64,000 nucleotides of DNA from Litchfieldia alkalitelluris (GCF_002019645.1 NZ_KV917374.1:1019452-1083451); one strand, 5' to 3'. Counted from the stretch's first letter, positions 45,619 to 55,240 are shown. Program-made: numbers and translations. Notes: generated by a model from the sequence alone, not told the origin.

Positions 45619-45683
45619 ATTTTAGGAGATGCATATGCTAATTGTCTATGTAACCTATCACAAACTTTAACAATATAAATCAA

Positions 45684-45725
45684 AATGAGTGCCAATTTGG
45701 AGATGAAATTGACACTCATTTTTTA
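45684..45725 (+). terminator. rho-independent terminator of prfC
   Basis: AATGAGTGCCAATTT / AAATTGACACTCATT, one mismatch, then TTTTATT. Confidence 0.9.
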
Positions 45726-45783
45726 TTGGTGAAAAGCCATTTGGTGGAATAAAACTTGTATAAGAAATACACTCCAAGTTGAG

Positions 45784-45811
45784 GGGCTACAATGCCTGGC
45801 TGTTGTAGCCC
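45784..45811. other. perfect 9-bp hairpin without T tract
   Basis: GGGCTACAA, 10-base loop, TTGTAGCCC. It is not followed by T's; role unknown. Confidence 0.4.
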
Positions 45812-45842
45812 TAGAAAACAAGTTACCTTACAAAAAATAAAA

Positions 45843-45980
45843 ATAAGCGGACATTTTCCGGTTGTACTCCTAAGTAGAGCTCGGTTCTGGGAATATAAGC
45901 GGAGTTTTTCCGGATAAGCAAAGCAAATTTAGTCATTTTCACGCTTTTTGAGTCAATAGACGGAATTTATCCGTCTATTT
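45843..45980. repeat. AAGCGGA palindrome series, third locus
   Basis: Three palindromes: ATAAGCGGACATTTTCCGG, ATAAGCGGAGTTTTTCCGG and TAGACGGAATTTATCCGTCT, about 50-60 bases apart. These are the same word as at 15.3 and 21.8 kb, without the decayed coding fragment. The rest of 45981-46150 shows nothing else. Confidence 0.6.
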
Positions 45981-46072
45981 GAGCTATTTATTAGTTCTAT
46001 TTCTAATTAAGAGAAATTTCTCCGATTATTTTCAAACCACTTGTCTAAGGAGTGGGCATATCTTCTTTTTTT

Positions 46073-46099
46073 GTTTTGCCACTAGTAAATAAAGGGGAA
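46073..46099 (+). promoter_or_regulatory. possible sigma-B promoter of csbA
   Basis: GTTTTG (46073-46078) and GGGGAA (46094-46099), 15 bases apart, partly match the sigma-B consensus. csbA is a sigma-B gene in B. subtilis, which is the main support. Confidence 0.35.
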
Positions 46100-46150
46100 G
46101 GTATGCTACGATAAAATAATTAAAAAATGAAGAATTGTGAGGGAAATTAG

Positions 46151-46378
46151 ATGCTGATTAAAATTATTTTAGCACTAATACTACCATGTTTGTTAGTTAT
46201 ATTATTTACTAGAGTCACGTATAACCATTATGTAGGAACGATCCTAACGATTGCATTACTAATAGCGTCGATTTATAAAGGCTATACACAAGCTTCGATT
46301 ATTAATATTCTAGATTTTATATCTTTAACTGCTGGGTTTTTATATTCGCGCAATATGGTGAAAAAGTTTAAGGGTTAA
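46151..46378 (+). CDS. csbA: CsbA family small membrane protein
   Basis: The 75-residue product has three hydrophobic segments (~3-20, 27-45, 50-67) and the family motif LFTRVTYNHYVGT. B. subtilis CsbA (76 residues, general stress, sigma-B dependent) lies in the same place upstream of uvrB; its function is unknown. The SD is GTGAGGG. Here an MFS pseudogene and a word array separate it from uvrB. Confidence 0.9.
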   Translation: MLIKIILALILPCLLVILFTRVTYNHYVGTILTIALLIASIYKGYTQASIINILDFISLTAGFLYSRNMVKKFKG

Positions 46379-46399
46379 AGTATCTTAATTGAATGATGA

Positions 46400-46431
46400 A
46401 ACGTCTAACTTCTTAGGTTAGGCGTTTTTTT
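46400..46431 (+). terminator. rho-independent terminator of csbA
   Basis: AACGTCTAAC TTCTTAG GTTAGGCGTT then T's. Confidence 0.9.
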
Positions 46432-46652
46432 ATTTTTGTCGGAGCTAAGGAATCATGCTTAAGTGTTGGCAACTAGACGGATGGGGCAGACTCGTTTTTT
46501 TATTATCTCTAACTGAAGCTTTCACCACTCCAAAGCCCTCTTCAAGCTCCGCCTTAAGGCTGAGTTAAAAAGGAGCCATAGTCTGTTACATGCAATTGAA
46601 ATAGTCGGTATCATAAAGTTAACAGATCAAAATGTTAGGAGAATCGGAGAAA

Positions 46653-47936
46653 ATGAGAGATATTTTAACAATATTTAAGAACCGAAATTATTCGTTATTG
46701 TTTTTTGCGGCGTTTACCTCGCAAATGGGAAGCATTATTGGAATTTCTGCATTTATGCTTTATTTACTTAATCGTTTTTCTGAACAACCGTTTTACGCGA
46801 CTATGGCAGAATTGATGTATTCATTACCAACTCTGTTTATTTTCTTTCTTGTTGGAGTCATTGCAGATCGAATGGACCGGCAAAAGGTGGCTGCTTATAC
46901 TGACTTAATTTGTATGCTATTCTCATTGGGATTATTGGCAGCTATTTATATGGATAGCATTCCACTGATCTTTTCATTATTGTTTTTACGAAGTGCGGTA
47001 TCTAGGTTTTTCTATCCTGCACAAGGAGCAATGATTCAAGGAATATTAACGAAGGATGAATATACGGTAGCAGCAGGCCTCAACCAAATGACAAGCAGCT
47101 TGTTTATGTTATTTGGAAATGCATTAGGAATTTATATTTATTGGACATTTGGAATTCAAGGTGCAATTATCTTTGACAGCATCACGTATTTAATTAGTGC
47201 TATTTTGATTAAAGCATGTGTATTGAATGAGGAAATTAGATTACCTAATGGAAAAATAGTTTGGAGGGAAATTAGCTTAAAATCAGTATTGGAAGACTTT
47301 AAAGAAGGCTTTTCTTATATCATCAATAAAAAGTTATTATTCTATTTAATTATTGGTTTCTTCGCTTTTGGAATTGTTAACGGTGACTTCTCAGTAATGC
47401 CTACTTATATTTTAAAATATAAACTAGCACCTGAAAACTATGAGCAAATTTTAATTTATATGGGAATAGCTTTTGGTTGCTCTGTTCTAATTGGAAGTGT
47501 TCTAGCGTCCATTGTAGCCAAAAAATTAAAAATTTATCAAATGATTGTAATCGGATTACTAATCTCTTGAGTTTTTGTCGTCTTAACAGGCTTTGCGCAA
47601 AGTATTACCATGTTTCTAGCTCTTAATGTCGTGGTTGGTTTGAGCTTACCCTTATTTAATATCGGAATTGGTGGTTGGTTACCAAGAATTGTTGACCCGA
47701 AAATGATGGGGCGAGTTCAGGGCTGGATTTCCCCACTTATAATGCTTTCTAAATCTATTACACTAGGAATCATCATGTTAACCTTCCAAAAAAGCATTAC
47801 AATTGAAGGACTATTTTTCTTAGTCGGTGGCTGTTTACTTGCAGTAGGAATCTATTATGCACTAATTCTACCTAGATATGGTGAAGAAGGATATCAAGAG
47901 GAATCAGTAGCTCTGTTGAAAAGTAAGGAAGTGTAA
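46653..47936 (+). pseudogene. MFS transporter interrupted by an in-frame UGA
   Basis: The frame from ATG 46653 encodes an MFS carrier of the MFS_3/enterobactin-exporter-like type (NYSLLFFAAFTSQMGSIIG). A TGA at 47568-47570 interrupts it between GLLIS and VFVVLTGF. The same frame continues open to 47936 with the remaining helices, giving ~427 residues overall and no other lesion. A single base change from TGG or GGA would explain the TGA. Alternatives are a sequencing error, readthrough, or a truncated 8-9-helix product. A suitable SD for restarting at ATG 47610 is not obvious. Confidence 0.8.
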
Positions 47937-48000
47937 AAAAGGGGTTTTAAAACAGAAGTTAGTATTGCTCTCTTGGGTGTTAGTCTGGATTCATGCACTG

Positions 48001-48196
48001 GCCGTATTTTTTTCCTATCTCGCCCGATTCGGCTCAAAGTTGGCCGTATTTCCGATGATACTCGCCGGATTATGGCTCTGGATTGGTCAGAATGCAAGGA
48101 CTGGCCGTATTTTCTCCCTATCCCGCCGTATTCGGCTCAAAACCCGCCGGATTTCCAATAATTCTCGCCGAATTACTGTTCCGACTATGGCCTAAT
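48001..48196 (+). repeat. 21-bp phased GCCGNATT word array
   Basis: GCCGTATT 48001, GCCCGATT 48022, GCCGTATT 48043, GCCGGATT 48064, (degenerate near 48085), GCCGTATT 48104, GCCGTATT 48125, GCCGGATT 48146, GCCGAATT 48167, then GCCTAAT 48190. Spacings are 21, 21, 21, 40, 21, 21 and 21. Overlapping short frames here arise from the repeat and break at the 40-base step. Confidence 0.75.
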
Positions 48197-48229
48197 GCAG
48201 GCACTTCCCTGACTTTTTGCAACACGATA

Positions 48230-48279
48230 TGATTGCAAGCGATAGGAACTCATTAACCCAAGTATTGTTCAGGGTAGTC
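48230..48279 (+). repeat. module A remnant (3' end)
   Basis: ATTGCAAGCGATAGGAACTC...CAAGTATTGTTCAGGGTAGTC is a decayed A tail. Confidence 0.6.
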
Positions 48280-48286
48280 TGAATAA

Positions 48287-48322
48287 AAAAGGCTTGGAGT
48301 CAGAATTGATTCCAAGCCTTTT
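48287..48322. terminator. terminator-like hairpin before uvrB (bidirectional shape)
   Basis: AAAGGCTTGGA...TCCAAGCCTTT, flanked by A's and T's. The following 48323-48531 is the uvrBA leader; no clear LexA box was found by eye. Confidence 0.7.
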
Positions 48323-48531
48323 GGTATTAAAACCTTTTTATAACCATTAAAATAAATCAATTTAATTTCAATCTCCACAAAACACCAGTTCGTATTTTTG
48401 GTGATTTTATACCTAAGTGTGGTACAATATCCTTACTTGAATTGTAAAAAATATCAAAAACACATTTAATAAGTAACATTCATTCAGAGATACTTTACAT
48501 AAACACTTAAATTTGAAATGGGGGCTTGTTT

Positions 48532-50508
48532 GTGAACGACCAATTTGAATTAGTCTCAAAGTACTCCCCGCAAGGAGATCAACCCCGCGCAATTAAACAA
48601 ATTGTAGAAGGATTGAAACAAGGGAAAAAGCACCAAACCTTGCTTGGCGCAACTGGAACTGGTAAAACGTTTACCATCTCAAATGTAATTAAAGAAGTGA
48701 ATCGTCCCACATTGATTATTGCTCATAACAAAACATTAGCGGGACAATTATATAGTGAATTTAAAGAATTCTTCCCCAATAATGCTGTTGAGTATTTCGT
48801 AAGTTACTATGACTACTATCAACCTGAAGCATATGTACCTCAGTCTGATACCTTTATTGAAAAAGATGCGAGTACGAATGATGAAATTGATAAGCTACGA
48901 CATTCTGCGACGTCATCTTTATTTGAACGTAGAGATGTAATTATAATCGCTAGTGTTTCTTGCATCTATGGGTTAGGTTCTCCAGAAGAATATAAAGAGC
49001 TTGTTGTGTCATTAAGAGTGGGGATGGAGTTAGAGCGAAATCAATTACTTCGCCGTTTAGTTGATGTCCAATATGAGCGCAATGATATTGATTTTCGCAG
49101 AGGAACATTCCGTGTACGTGGGGATGTTGTTGAAATTTTCCCTGCTTCTCGTGATGAACATTGTATTCGAGTGGAATTTTTCGGAGATGAAATTGATCGA
49201 ATTCGAGAAATTGATGCACTTACAGGTGAAATTATCGGTGAACGTGAACATGTTGCCATATATCCTGCATCTCACTTCGTTACACGTGAAGAAAAGGTTC
49301 AATTAGCGATAAAGAATATTGAAGCAGAGCTTGAGGAACGGTTAGCTGAGCTTAGAGAAAATGGCAAGTTACTTGAGGCTCAACGACTTGAGCAGAGAAC
49401 GAATTATGATATGGAAATGATGAGAGAGATGGGGTTTTGTTCTGGGATAGAAAACTATTCACGTCATTTAACCCTTCGTCCTCCAGGTTCAACACCATAT
49501 ACGTTAATGGATTTCTTTCCAAGAGATTTATTAATTGTGATAGATGAATCACATGTTACCCTACCTCAAATCCGAGGGATGTTTAATGGAGATCAAGCGA
49601 GGAAACAAGTACTAGTGGACCACGGCTTTAGACTTCCATCTGCAATGGACAACCGGCCTCTCCGATTTGATGAGTTTCAGGGACACATTGATCAAATTGT
49701 TTATGTATCTGCCACACCTGGACCATTTGAAATTGAACATTCTCCAGAGATGATTGAGCAAATCATTCGTCCAACTGGCTTGCTTGATCCGACGATTGAT
49801 GTTCGTCCAATTCAAGGTCAAATTGATGATCTTTTAGGTGAAATTCATGGAAGAGTTGAGCGGAATGAGCGCGTATTGATTACTACTTTAACGAAAAAGA
49901 TGTCAGAAGACTTAAGTAGCTATCTAAAAGATCTTGGCATAAAAGTAAACTATCTTCATTCAGAAATTAAAACATTAGAACGGATTGAAATCATTCGAGA
50001 CTTACGGATGGGTAAATATGATGTATTGATTGGAATCAACTTATTAAGAGAAGGGTTAGATATTCCAGAGGTGTCGTTGGTCGCTATTTTAGATGCTGAT
50101 AAGGAAGGCTTTTTAAGATCAGAGCGATCCCTTATTCAAACAATTGGTCGAGCAGCACGTAATTCAAATGGACATGTCATTATGTATGCAGATAAAATCA
50201 CTAATTCAATGGAAATTGCTATAAATGAAACGCAACGACGCCGAGAAACTCAAGAGGAATATAATCGGGTTCATGGCATAACACCACAAACGATTCGTAA
50301 GGATATACGTGATATCATTCGTGCTACTCAGGCGGCTGAAGATGGAGAGAATTACGAAGCACCGAAGCTCGCTAACTTAACGAAAAAAGAACGTGAAAAA
50401 GTGATTGCTGAGATGGAAGTGGAAATGAAAGAGGCGGCTAAATCATTAGATTTTGAACGTGCAGCTGAATTGAGAGATCTTATTTTAGAGTTAAAAGCGG
50501 AAGGATGA
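48532..50508 (+). CDS. uvrB: excinuclease ABC subunit B
   Basis: The 658-residue UvrB (B. subtilis 661) is the DNA damage-verifying helicase of nucleotide excision repair. Walker A is GATGTGKT (~residues 38-45), the beta-hairpin region is [16 protein letters not shown], motif II is IDESH, and the C-terminal UVR motif that contacts UvrC is ~620-655. GTG 48532 lies 7 bases after GGGGG and gives the family start; a TTG two codons upstream is less well placed. It forms an operon with uvrA (7-base gap). Confidence 0.97.
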   Translation: MNDQFELVSKYSPQGDQPRAIKQIVEGLKQGKKHQTLLGATGTGKTFTISNVIKEVNRPTLIIAHNKTLAGQLYSEFKEFFPNNAVEYFVSYYDYYQPEAYVPQSDTFIEKDASTNDEIDKLRHSATSSLFERRDVIIIASVSCIYGLGSPEEYKELVVSLRVGMELERNQLLRRLVDVQYERNDIDFRRGTFRVRGDVVEIFPASRDEHCIRVEFFGDEIDRIREIDALTGEIIGEREHVAIYPASHFVTREEKVQLAIKNIEAELEERLAELRENGKLLEAQRLEQRTNYDMEMMREMGFCSGIENYSRHLTLRPPGSTPYTLMDFFPRDLLIVIDESHVTLPQIRGMFNGDQARKQVLVDHGFRLPSAMDNRPLRFDEFQGHIDQIVYVSATPGPFEIEHSPEMIEQIIRPTGLLDPTIDVRPIQGQIDDLLGEIHGRVERNERVLITTLTKKMSEDLSSYLKDLGIKVNYLHSEIKTLERIEIIRDLRMGKYDVLIGINLLREGLDIPEVSLVAILDADKEGFLRSERSLIQTIGRAARNSNGHVIMYADKITNSMEIAINETQRRRETQEEYNRVHGITPQTIRKDIRDIIRATQAAEDGENYEAPKLANLTKKEREKVIAEMEVEMKEAAKSLDFERAAELRDLILELKAEG

Positions 50509-50515
50509 CGAAAGA

Positions 50516-53389
50516 ATGGTAATGGAACGGATTATCGTTAAAGGTGCACGTGCCCATAATCTGAAAAATATTGATGTGACCATCCCAAGAGACAAATTAG
50601 TTGTTCTTACGGGACTCTCGGGATCAGGGAAATCTTCATTAGCTTTTGATACCATCTATGCGGAAGGGCAAAGAAGGTATGTTGAATCTTTGTCTGCCTA
50701 TGCTCGTCAGTTTCTTGGGCAAATGGATAAACCTGATGTAGATTCGATTGAGGGTCTTTCACCAGCGATCTCAATTGATCAAAAAACAACTAGTAGAAAT
50801 CCACGGTCAACAGTAGGAACAGTGACAGAGGTATATGATTATTTACGACTATTATTTGCAAGAGTTGGTAGACCGACTTGTCCCATTCATAAAATAGAGA
50901 TCACATCCCAAACGATTGAACAAATGGTGGATCGAATTTTAGAATATCCAGAACGTACTAAAATGCAGGTGTTGGCACCTGTTGTTTCTGGAAGAAAAGG
51001 AACACATGTAAAAGTTTTTGAAGACATTAAAAAGCAAGGCTATGTTCGCGTTCGAGTAGATGGAGAGATGCGGGAAGTCTCAGAGGACATTGAGCTTGAA
51101 AAAAATAAGAAACATAATATTGAAGTTGTTATTGACCGTATCGTTGTAAAGGAAGGTGTAACGACTAGACTTGCTGATTCTCTTGAAGCGGCGTTAAGAC
51201 TTGGAGAAGGTAAGGTAATGATTGATGTGATAGGTGAAGAAGAGCTCATGTTTAGTGAGTTACATGCATGCCCACATTGTGGTTTCTCAATAGGGGAACT
51301 TGAACCAAGAATGTTTTCATTCAATAGTCCTTTTGGGGCTTGTCCTGATTGTGATGGATTAGGTGCAAAGCTTGAAGTGGATGAGGAGCTCGTGGTTCCG
51401 AATTGGGACTTAACGTTAAAAGGACATGCCCTCGCACCTTGGGAACCAACAAGCTCACAATATTATCCACAGCTCCTTGAAGCGGTTTGCAATCATTATG
51501 GAATTGAAATGGATGTACCGGTAAAAGACATCCCTAAACACTTGATGGATAAAATTTTATACGGCAGTGGCGATGATCAAATTTATTTTCGATATGAAAA
51601 TGACTTTGGCCAAATTCGTGAAAATTATATTCAATTTGAAGGTGTAATAAACAATGTGGAAAGACGCTATAAGGAAACAAGCTCAGATTATATCCGTGAA
51701 CAAATGGAAAAATATATGGCTGAGCAGGCATGTCCGACATGTAAAGGTAACCGGTTGAAGAAAGAAAGCTTGGCAGTTTTAATTTCAGGAAAACATATCG
51801 GTCATCTAACGGGACTTTCAATTAATGAGGCATTGGATTTCTTTACAGATGTTGAATTAACCGAAAAAGAAATGAAAATCGCTAATATGATTTTTCGTGA
51901 AATTAAAGAACGATTAGGATTTCTAGTTAACGTTGGTCTTGATTATTTAACATTAAGTCGTGCGGCAGGTACGTTATCTGGTGGAGAAGCACAGCGTATT
52001 CGTTTAGCCACTCAAATTGGTTCAAGACTTACGGGTGTTCTATATATATTAGACGAGCCTTCAATTGGATTGCACCAACGAGATAATGATCGTTTGATTT
52101 CTACCCTGCAAAAGATGAGAGATATCGGTAATACACTTATCGTTGTAGAACATGATGAAGATACGATGATGGCTGCTGATTATTTGATTGATATTGGACC
52201 AGGAGCAGGAGTTCACGGAGGGACAGTGATCTCCGCCGGAACACCAAATGAGGTAATGGCAGATGAGAATTCTCTAACTGGGCAGTATCTCTCAGGGAAA
52301 AAATTCATCCCACTTCCAATCGAGCGTAGGAAGCCTGATGGTCGTTTTATCGAGATAAAAGGGGCAAATGAAAATAATCTAAGAAATGTGTCAGTGAAGA
52401 TCCCATTAGGTACCTTTAATGCCGTTACAGGTGTTTCTGGTTCTGGGAAAAGTACCTTGATTAATGAAATTCTTCATAAATCATTAGCTCAAAAACTTCA
52501 TCATGCAAAAGCAAAGCCTGGCTCACATAAAGAGATCAAAGGTGTTGAGCATCTTGAAAAAGTCATTGATATTGATCAATCACCAATTGGACGAACTCCA
52601 CGTTCAAATCCAGCTACCTATACAGGTGTGTTTGATGATATTCGTGATGTGTTTGCAGCAACTAATGAAGCGAAGGTGAGAGGTTATAAAAAAGGTCGCT
52701 TTAGCTTTAATGTGAAAGGTGGACGCTGTGAAGCTTGCCGTGGTGATGGAATTATTAAAATTGAAATGCACTTTTTACCTGATGTATATGTCCCCTGTGA
52801 AGTATGTCATGGAAAGCGATATAATCGTGAAACATTAGAAGTAAAATATAAAGATAAAAACATCTCAGATATTTTAGACATGACCGTCGAATATGCGTTA
52901 AACTTCTTTGAAAATATACCTAAAATCAGAAGAAAGCTTCAGACCATTTTTGACGTTGGATTAGGTTATATCACCCTAGGACAACCGGCGACAACTTTAT
53001 CTGGAGGAGAAGCTCAACGTGTGAAACTTGCATCTGAGTTACACCGGAGGTCTACGGGGAAATCCTTATATATACTAGACGAACCGACTACAGGATTACA
53101 TGTTGACGATATTTCTCGTCTTCTAAAAGTGTTGCAGAGGCTAGTAGATAACGGTGATACGGTCCTTGTTATCGAGCATAACCTTGATGTGATCAAAGCG
53201 GCGGATTACCTCATTGACTTAGGTCCTGAAGGTGGAGATAAAGGTGGTCAAATTGTTGCTACCGGTACGCCTGAGGAAGTAGTAAGAGTGATGGAGTCAC
53301 ATACTGGAACATATTTAAGACCTATTCTCGAAAGAGACCGCCAACGAATGAAAGAACGAATTGAAGAAAAAGAAACAGTTGCAAAATAA
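50516..53389 (+). CDS. uvrA: excinuclease ABC subunit A
   Basis: The 957-residue product, exactly the B. subtilis length, is the damage-recognition ATPase of nucleotide excision repair. There are two ABC modules: GLSGSGKSS / LSGGEAQR and GVSGSGKST / LSGGEAQR, with two zinc-binding modules (CPHCGF...CPDC; CEACRG...CEVCHG). ATG 50516 has an AAGGATG SD inside the uvrB 3' end. The module B repeat follows the gene; no standard terminator is visible, so the B hairpin may end the transcript. Confidence 0.98.
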   Translation: MVMERIIVKGARAHNLKNIDVTIPRDKLVVLTGLSGSGKSSLAFDTIYAEGQRRYVESLSAYARQFLGQMDKPDVDSIEGLSPAISIDQKTTSRNPRSTVGTVTEVYDYLRLLFARVGRPTCPIHKIEITSQTIEQMVDRILEYPERTKMQVLAPVVSGRKGTHVKVFEDIKKQGYVRVRVDGEMREVSEDIELEKNKKHNIEVVIDRIVVKEGVTTRLADSLEAALRLGEGKVMIDVIGEEELMFSELHACPHCGFSIGELEPRMFSFNSPFGACPDCDGLGAKLEVDEELVVPNWDLTLKGHALAPWEPTSSQYYPQLLEAVCNHYGIEMDVPVKDIPKHLMDKILYGSGDDQIYFRYENDFGQIRENYIQFEGVINNVERRYKETSSDYIREQMEKYMAEQACPTCKGNRLKKESLAVLISGKHIGHLTGLSINEALDFFTDVELTEKEMKIANMIFREIKERLGFLVNVGLDYLTLSRAAGTLSGGEAQRIRLATQIGSRLTGVLYILDEPSIGLHQRDNDRLISTLQKMRDIGNTLIVVEHDEDTMMAADYLIDIGPGAGVHGGTVISAGTPNEVMADENSLTGQYLSGKKFIPLPIERRKPDGRFIEIKGANENNLRNVSVKIPLGTFNAVTGVSGSGKSTLINEILHKSLAQKLHHAKAKPGSHKEIKGVEHLEKVIDIDQSPIGRTPRSNPATYTGVFDDIRDVFAATNEAKVRGYKKGRFSFNVKGGRCEACRGDGIIKIEMHFLPDVYVPCEVCHGKRYNRETLEVKYKDKNISDILDMTVEYALNFFENIPKIRRKLQTIFDVGLGYITLGQPATTLSGGEAQRVKLASELHRRSTGKSLYILDEPTTGLHVDDISRLLKVLQRLVDNGDTVLVIEHNLDVIKAADYLIDLGPEGGDKGGQIVATGTPEEVVRVMESHTGTYLRPILERDRQRMKERIEEKETVAK

Positions 53390-53474
53390 AATTTATTAAC
53401 TCTCGCCTGTTTCGGGTGAAGAGGATTAAATTGAACCTTTAGCACCATGGAGTATAAAAAATTATACTTAGCTT

Positions 53475-53614
53475 AGTGTCTAGCTTCAGGCGCTATCGGC
53501 TCGGGGTCATAAGTCAATCCGGCAAGAAGGTTAAAGAGCAACCTTCCAGCCGGCTTGCCTTATGCCTGTCGCCGATGAACGAGCGCCTTCCGCATTTCTT
53601 TTTTCAGGGTAGAC
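53475..53614 (+). repeat. module B repeat, copy 3
   Basis: Same arms as copy 1, ending TTTTTTCAGGGTAGAC. It is preceded by the linker CACCATGGAGTATAAAAA. Confidence 0.9.
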
Positions 53615-53659
53615 TTGTTATCATTACAATTCCCACCAAGGAATATGAAAGAAGGACTA

Positions 53660-53688
53660 TTGTAAAGCCCTTCAAAAATTGATAAAAT
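53660..53688 (+). promoter_or_regulatory. sigma-A promoter of the riboswitch transcript
   Basis: TTGTAA (53660-53665), 17-base spacer, TAAAAT (53683-53688); it predicts a start just before the aptamer. Confidence 0.55.
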
Positions 53689-53704
53689 AAAATTAATTAA
53701 ATAC

Positions 53705-53822
53705 TCCAAAGGGGAGTAGCTGTCAAAGTAAGGTCGTCATTACGGGATTAAATCCTCGGCCCTATTTGCAACCGGACGTTGTTAGCGAGACCTTTGCCAA
53801 TCATGGTAAAGACCTCGCTATT
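53705..53822 (+). promoter_or_regulatory. yybP-ykoY (Mn2+) riboswitch
   Basis: Contains the family's conserved pieces: CAAAGGGGAGTAGC at the 5' end, GGTCGTCATTACGGG, and AGCGAGACCTTTGCC paired with GGTAAAGACCTCGCT. A terminator follows at once. GGTAAAG of the aptamer can also pair with CTTTACC of the terminator, giving the expected switch. Members of this family sense Mn2+ and normally turn on export-type genes (TerC, MntP, P-type ATPases). Confidence 0.88.
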
Positions 53823-53827
53823 TTAGG

Positions 53828-53861
53828 AACGCTTTACCATTTAGGTAGGAGCGTTTTTTTT
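53828..53861 (+). terminator. riboswitch terminator
   Basis: AACGCTTTACC ATTTA GGTAGGAGCGTT then T's; slightly bulged stem. Confidence 0.88.
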
Positions 53862-53867
53862 ATAGAA

Positions 53868-53936
53868 TATTATCGTAAACTTTGTTGCTTTTGACTTTCC
53901 TATTTACTCTGAACTAAGTAGAGTGCCATCTTTTTT
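53868..53936 (-). repeat. dispersed element C, copy 2 (inverted)
   Basis: On the minus strand AAAGATGGCACTCTA, then TCAAAAGCAACAAAGTTTACG. It is inserted between the riboswitch terminator and the small gene. Confidence 0.65.
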
Positions 53937-54010
53937 CCCTACAGTAAGTCAACTAGCAACAAGTATCAGGAAAGAGTATTTTTATTAAAAATTTGAGGGG
54001 AGTTTCACAT

Positions 54011-54181
54011 ATGTTAAAAAAGATAATTACAGACCTTTTAAAAAGCAAAATGCATGGACGGAAATATTCTAGTAGTCGAGGCAAGCATAAACACTACGGT
54101 CATCAATCAAAGTATGGACATAAGTATTATAAGAAAAAATCCAAATCTAGTAGTTTTTTCGGTAGATCACACAGTAGCTAA
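54011..54181 (+). CDS. small His/Lys/Ser-rich basic protein (56 aa)
   Basis: ATG 54011 follows GAGGGGAG. After a short helix (MLKKIITDLLKSKMHGRKY) the protein is a low-complexity run of Lys, His, Ser and Tyr with repeated GHK/YGH pieces. No family recognised. It could bind metal through its histidines or nucleic acid through its lysines. It is the first gene after a metal riboswitch and ends 3 bases before the kinase start, so the two are probably cotranslated. Function is unknown. Confidence 0.75.
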   Translation: MLKKIITDLLKSKMHGRKYSSSRGKHKHYGHQSKYGHKYYKKKSKSSSFFGRSHSS

Positions 54182-54184
54182 AAC

Positions 54185-54973
54185 ATGTTAACTAAAATTT
54201 TTGAAATTCCATTTAAAAGTGGCACGATTGTAGATTCTCATTATAAGATCACTCGCTTTATTGGTAAGGGAAGTTATGGCTTGGTTTATAAAGCTACTGA
54301 ATTAAAAACGAATCAATTTGTAGTTATCAAGCAGCTTAGACAGCGTAAAAGGAAAAAGAATAGTAAATTACTAGCAAGAGAAGTTGAAAACCTTAAGAGT
54401 CTAGATCATCCCTTCATTCCAAAACTACTGAATTATTTTAAATGGGAAGAAAGATACTTTCTAGTGATGGAATTTAAACCTGGAGAAAATTTTGAAGAGC
54501 TTGTCTTATTTCAAGGCAAGAAGTACAGTGAAATTGAGTGTTTGCAAATCTTGTTAAAGGTACTGAAAGTGGTTAAATATCTACATGAAGAATGTGGAAT
54601 CATTCACCGCGATTTACGATTACCAAATATTATTTATGATCATGGCCAGATCTACCTTATTGATTTCGGACTAGCGCTTTCCTATACCGAATCAACAGAT
54701 GATCTCTCAGAAGTCCCGAAGTCACATCATAAAAGGTCTTTTCGTGAAATATCCTTAACAAGTGATTTTTACGCTTTGGGACACTTTTTATTATTCTTAT
54801 TGTACTCAAATTATGAAATTGTCTCAAAGAAGGAAAGCAGCTGGGAGGATGAATTAGATCTTCATCCATCCATTCATAAGATGATTCGAAAATTGCTTAA
54901 GCTTGATGAAGGTTATGTAGAAGTAGATGAGATTATAAACGATGTTAAGGATGTTATAAAAATAATTAAATAA
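54185..54973 (+). CDS. Hanks-type Ser/Thr protein kinase, soluble
   Basis: The 262-residue product is one kinase domain with no membrane segment or extracellular part, unlike PrkC. Catalytic features are complete: glycine loop GKGSYGLVY (27-35), Lys49 (VVIKQL), a C-helix Glu at ~66-68, HRDLRLPN (141-148, catalytic Asp143, Asn148), and DFG (160-162). It is similar in size and style to the small Bacillus kinases such as YrzF. It has no SD of its own and starts 3 bases after the small His-rich gene, suggesting coupling. Candidate substrate: its upstream Ser-rich partner (inference). Confidence 0.9.
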   Translation: MLTKIFEIPFKSGTIVDSHYKITRFIGKGSYGLVYKATELKTNQFVVIKQLRQRKRKKNSKLLAREVENLKSLDHPFIPKLLNYFKWEERYFLVMEFKPGENFEELVLFQGKKYSEIECLQILLKVLKVVKYLHEECGIIHRDLRLPNIIYDHGQIYLIDFGLALSYTESTDDLSEVPKSHHKRSFREISLTSDFYALGHFLLFLLYSNYEIVSKKESSWEDELDLHPSIHKMIRKLLKLDEGYVEVDEIINDVKDVIKIIK

Positions 54974-54995
54974 TAAGCCTCAAGTCGTATCATAA

Positions 54996-55024
54996 AATCA
55001 GCCTGGTGGCTGGTTTTATTTTTA
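54996..55024 (+). terminator. rho-independent terminator of the kinase gene
   Basis: AATCAGCC TGGT GGCTGGTT TTATTTTTA. Confidence 0.88.
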
Positions 55025-55091
55025 TTTTCTTGTAATAAAATAAAGATATAGAAGGTCATCTTTAGAAAACTTAAAATTTATCACTCTATCG

Positions 55092-55117
55092 AATTTAAAC
55101 AAACGTTTGTTTAAATT
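55092..55117. promoter_or_regulatory. 26-bp perfect palindrome, candidate operator 1
   Basis: Centred on AACAAACGTTTGTT and extended to AATTTAAA...TTTAAATT; perfectly symmetric over 26 bases. TetR-family repressors often use such sites. The regulator is not in the window. Confidence 0.55.
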
Positions 55118-55150
55118 TTTAAAGAGTAGATACACCAAGGGTTTGTCGAC

Positions 55151-55168
55151 TAATCAAACGTTTGTTTA
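55151..55168. promoter_or_regulatory. near-palindrome with the same core, candidate operator 2
   Basis: TAATCAAACGTTTGTTTA, core CAAACGTTTG, with one mismatched pair; centre 55 bases from operator 1. Confidence 0.5.
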
Positions 55169-55190
55169 AAAAAATAACATAAAAAAAAGT

Positions 55191-55217
55191 TGAAACTAAT
55201 CGTTCATTTTCTTCGTA
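55191..55217 (+). promoter_or_regulatory. sigma-W type promoter of yvlABCD
   Basis: TGAAAC (55191-55196), 17-base spacer, CGTA (55214-55217). This is the sigma-W/ECF pattern; yvlABCD is a sigma-W operon in B. subtilis. Confidence 0.7.
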
Positions 55218-55240
55218 AATAGAGGAAAGGAGATGATTGG

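Noticed and set aside
47965-48195. 76- and 62-codon frames over the GCCGNATT array
   Set aside because: Their sequence is a by-product of the 21-base repeat (7 codons); the repeat's own 40-base step breaks any constant frame, and no SD is present.
48323-48531. LexA (SOS) box upstream of uvrBA
   Set aside because: Expected from B. subtilis, but no convincing GAAC-N4-GTTC type site was found by eye in the leader.
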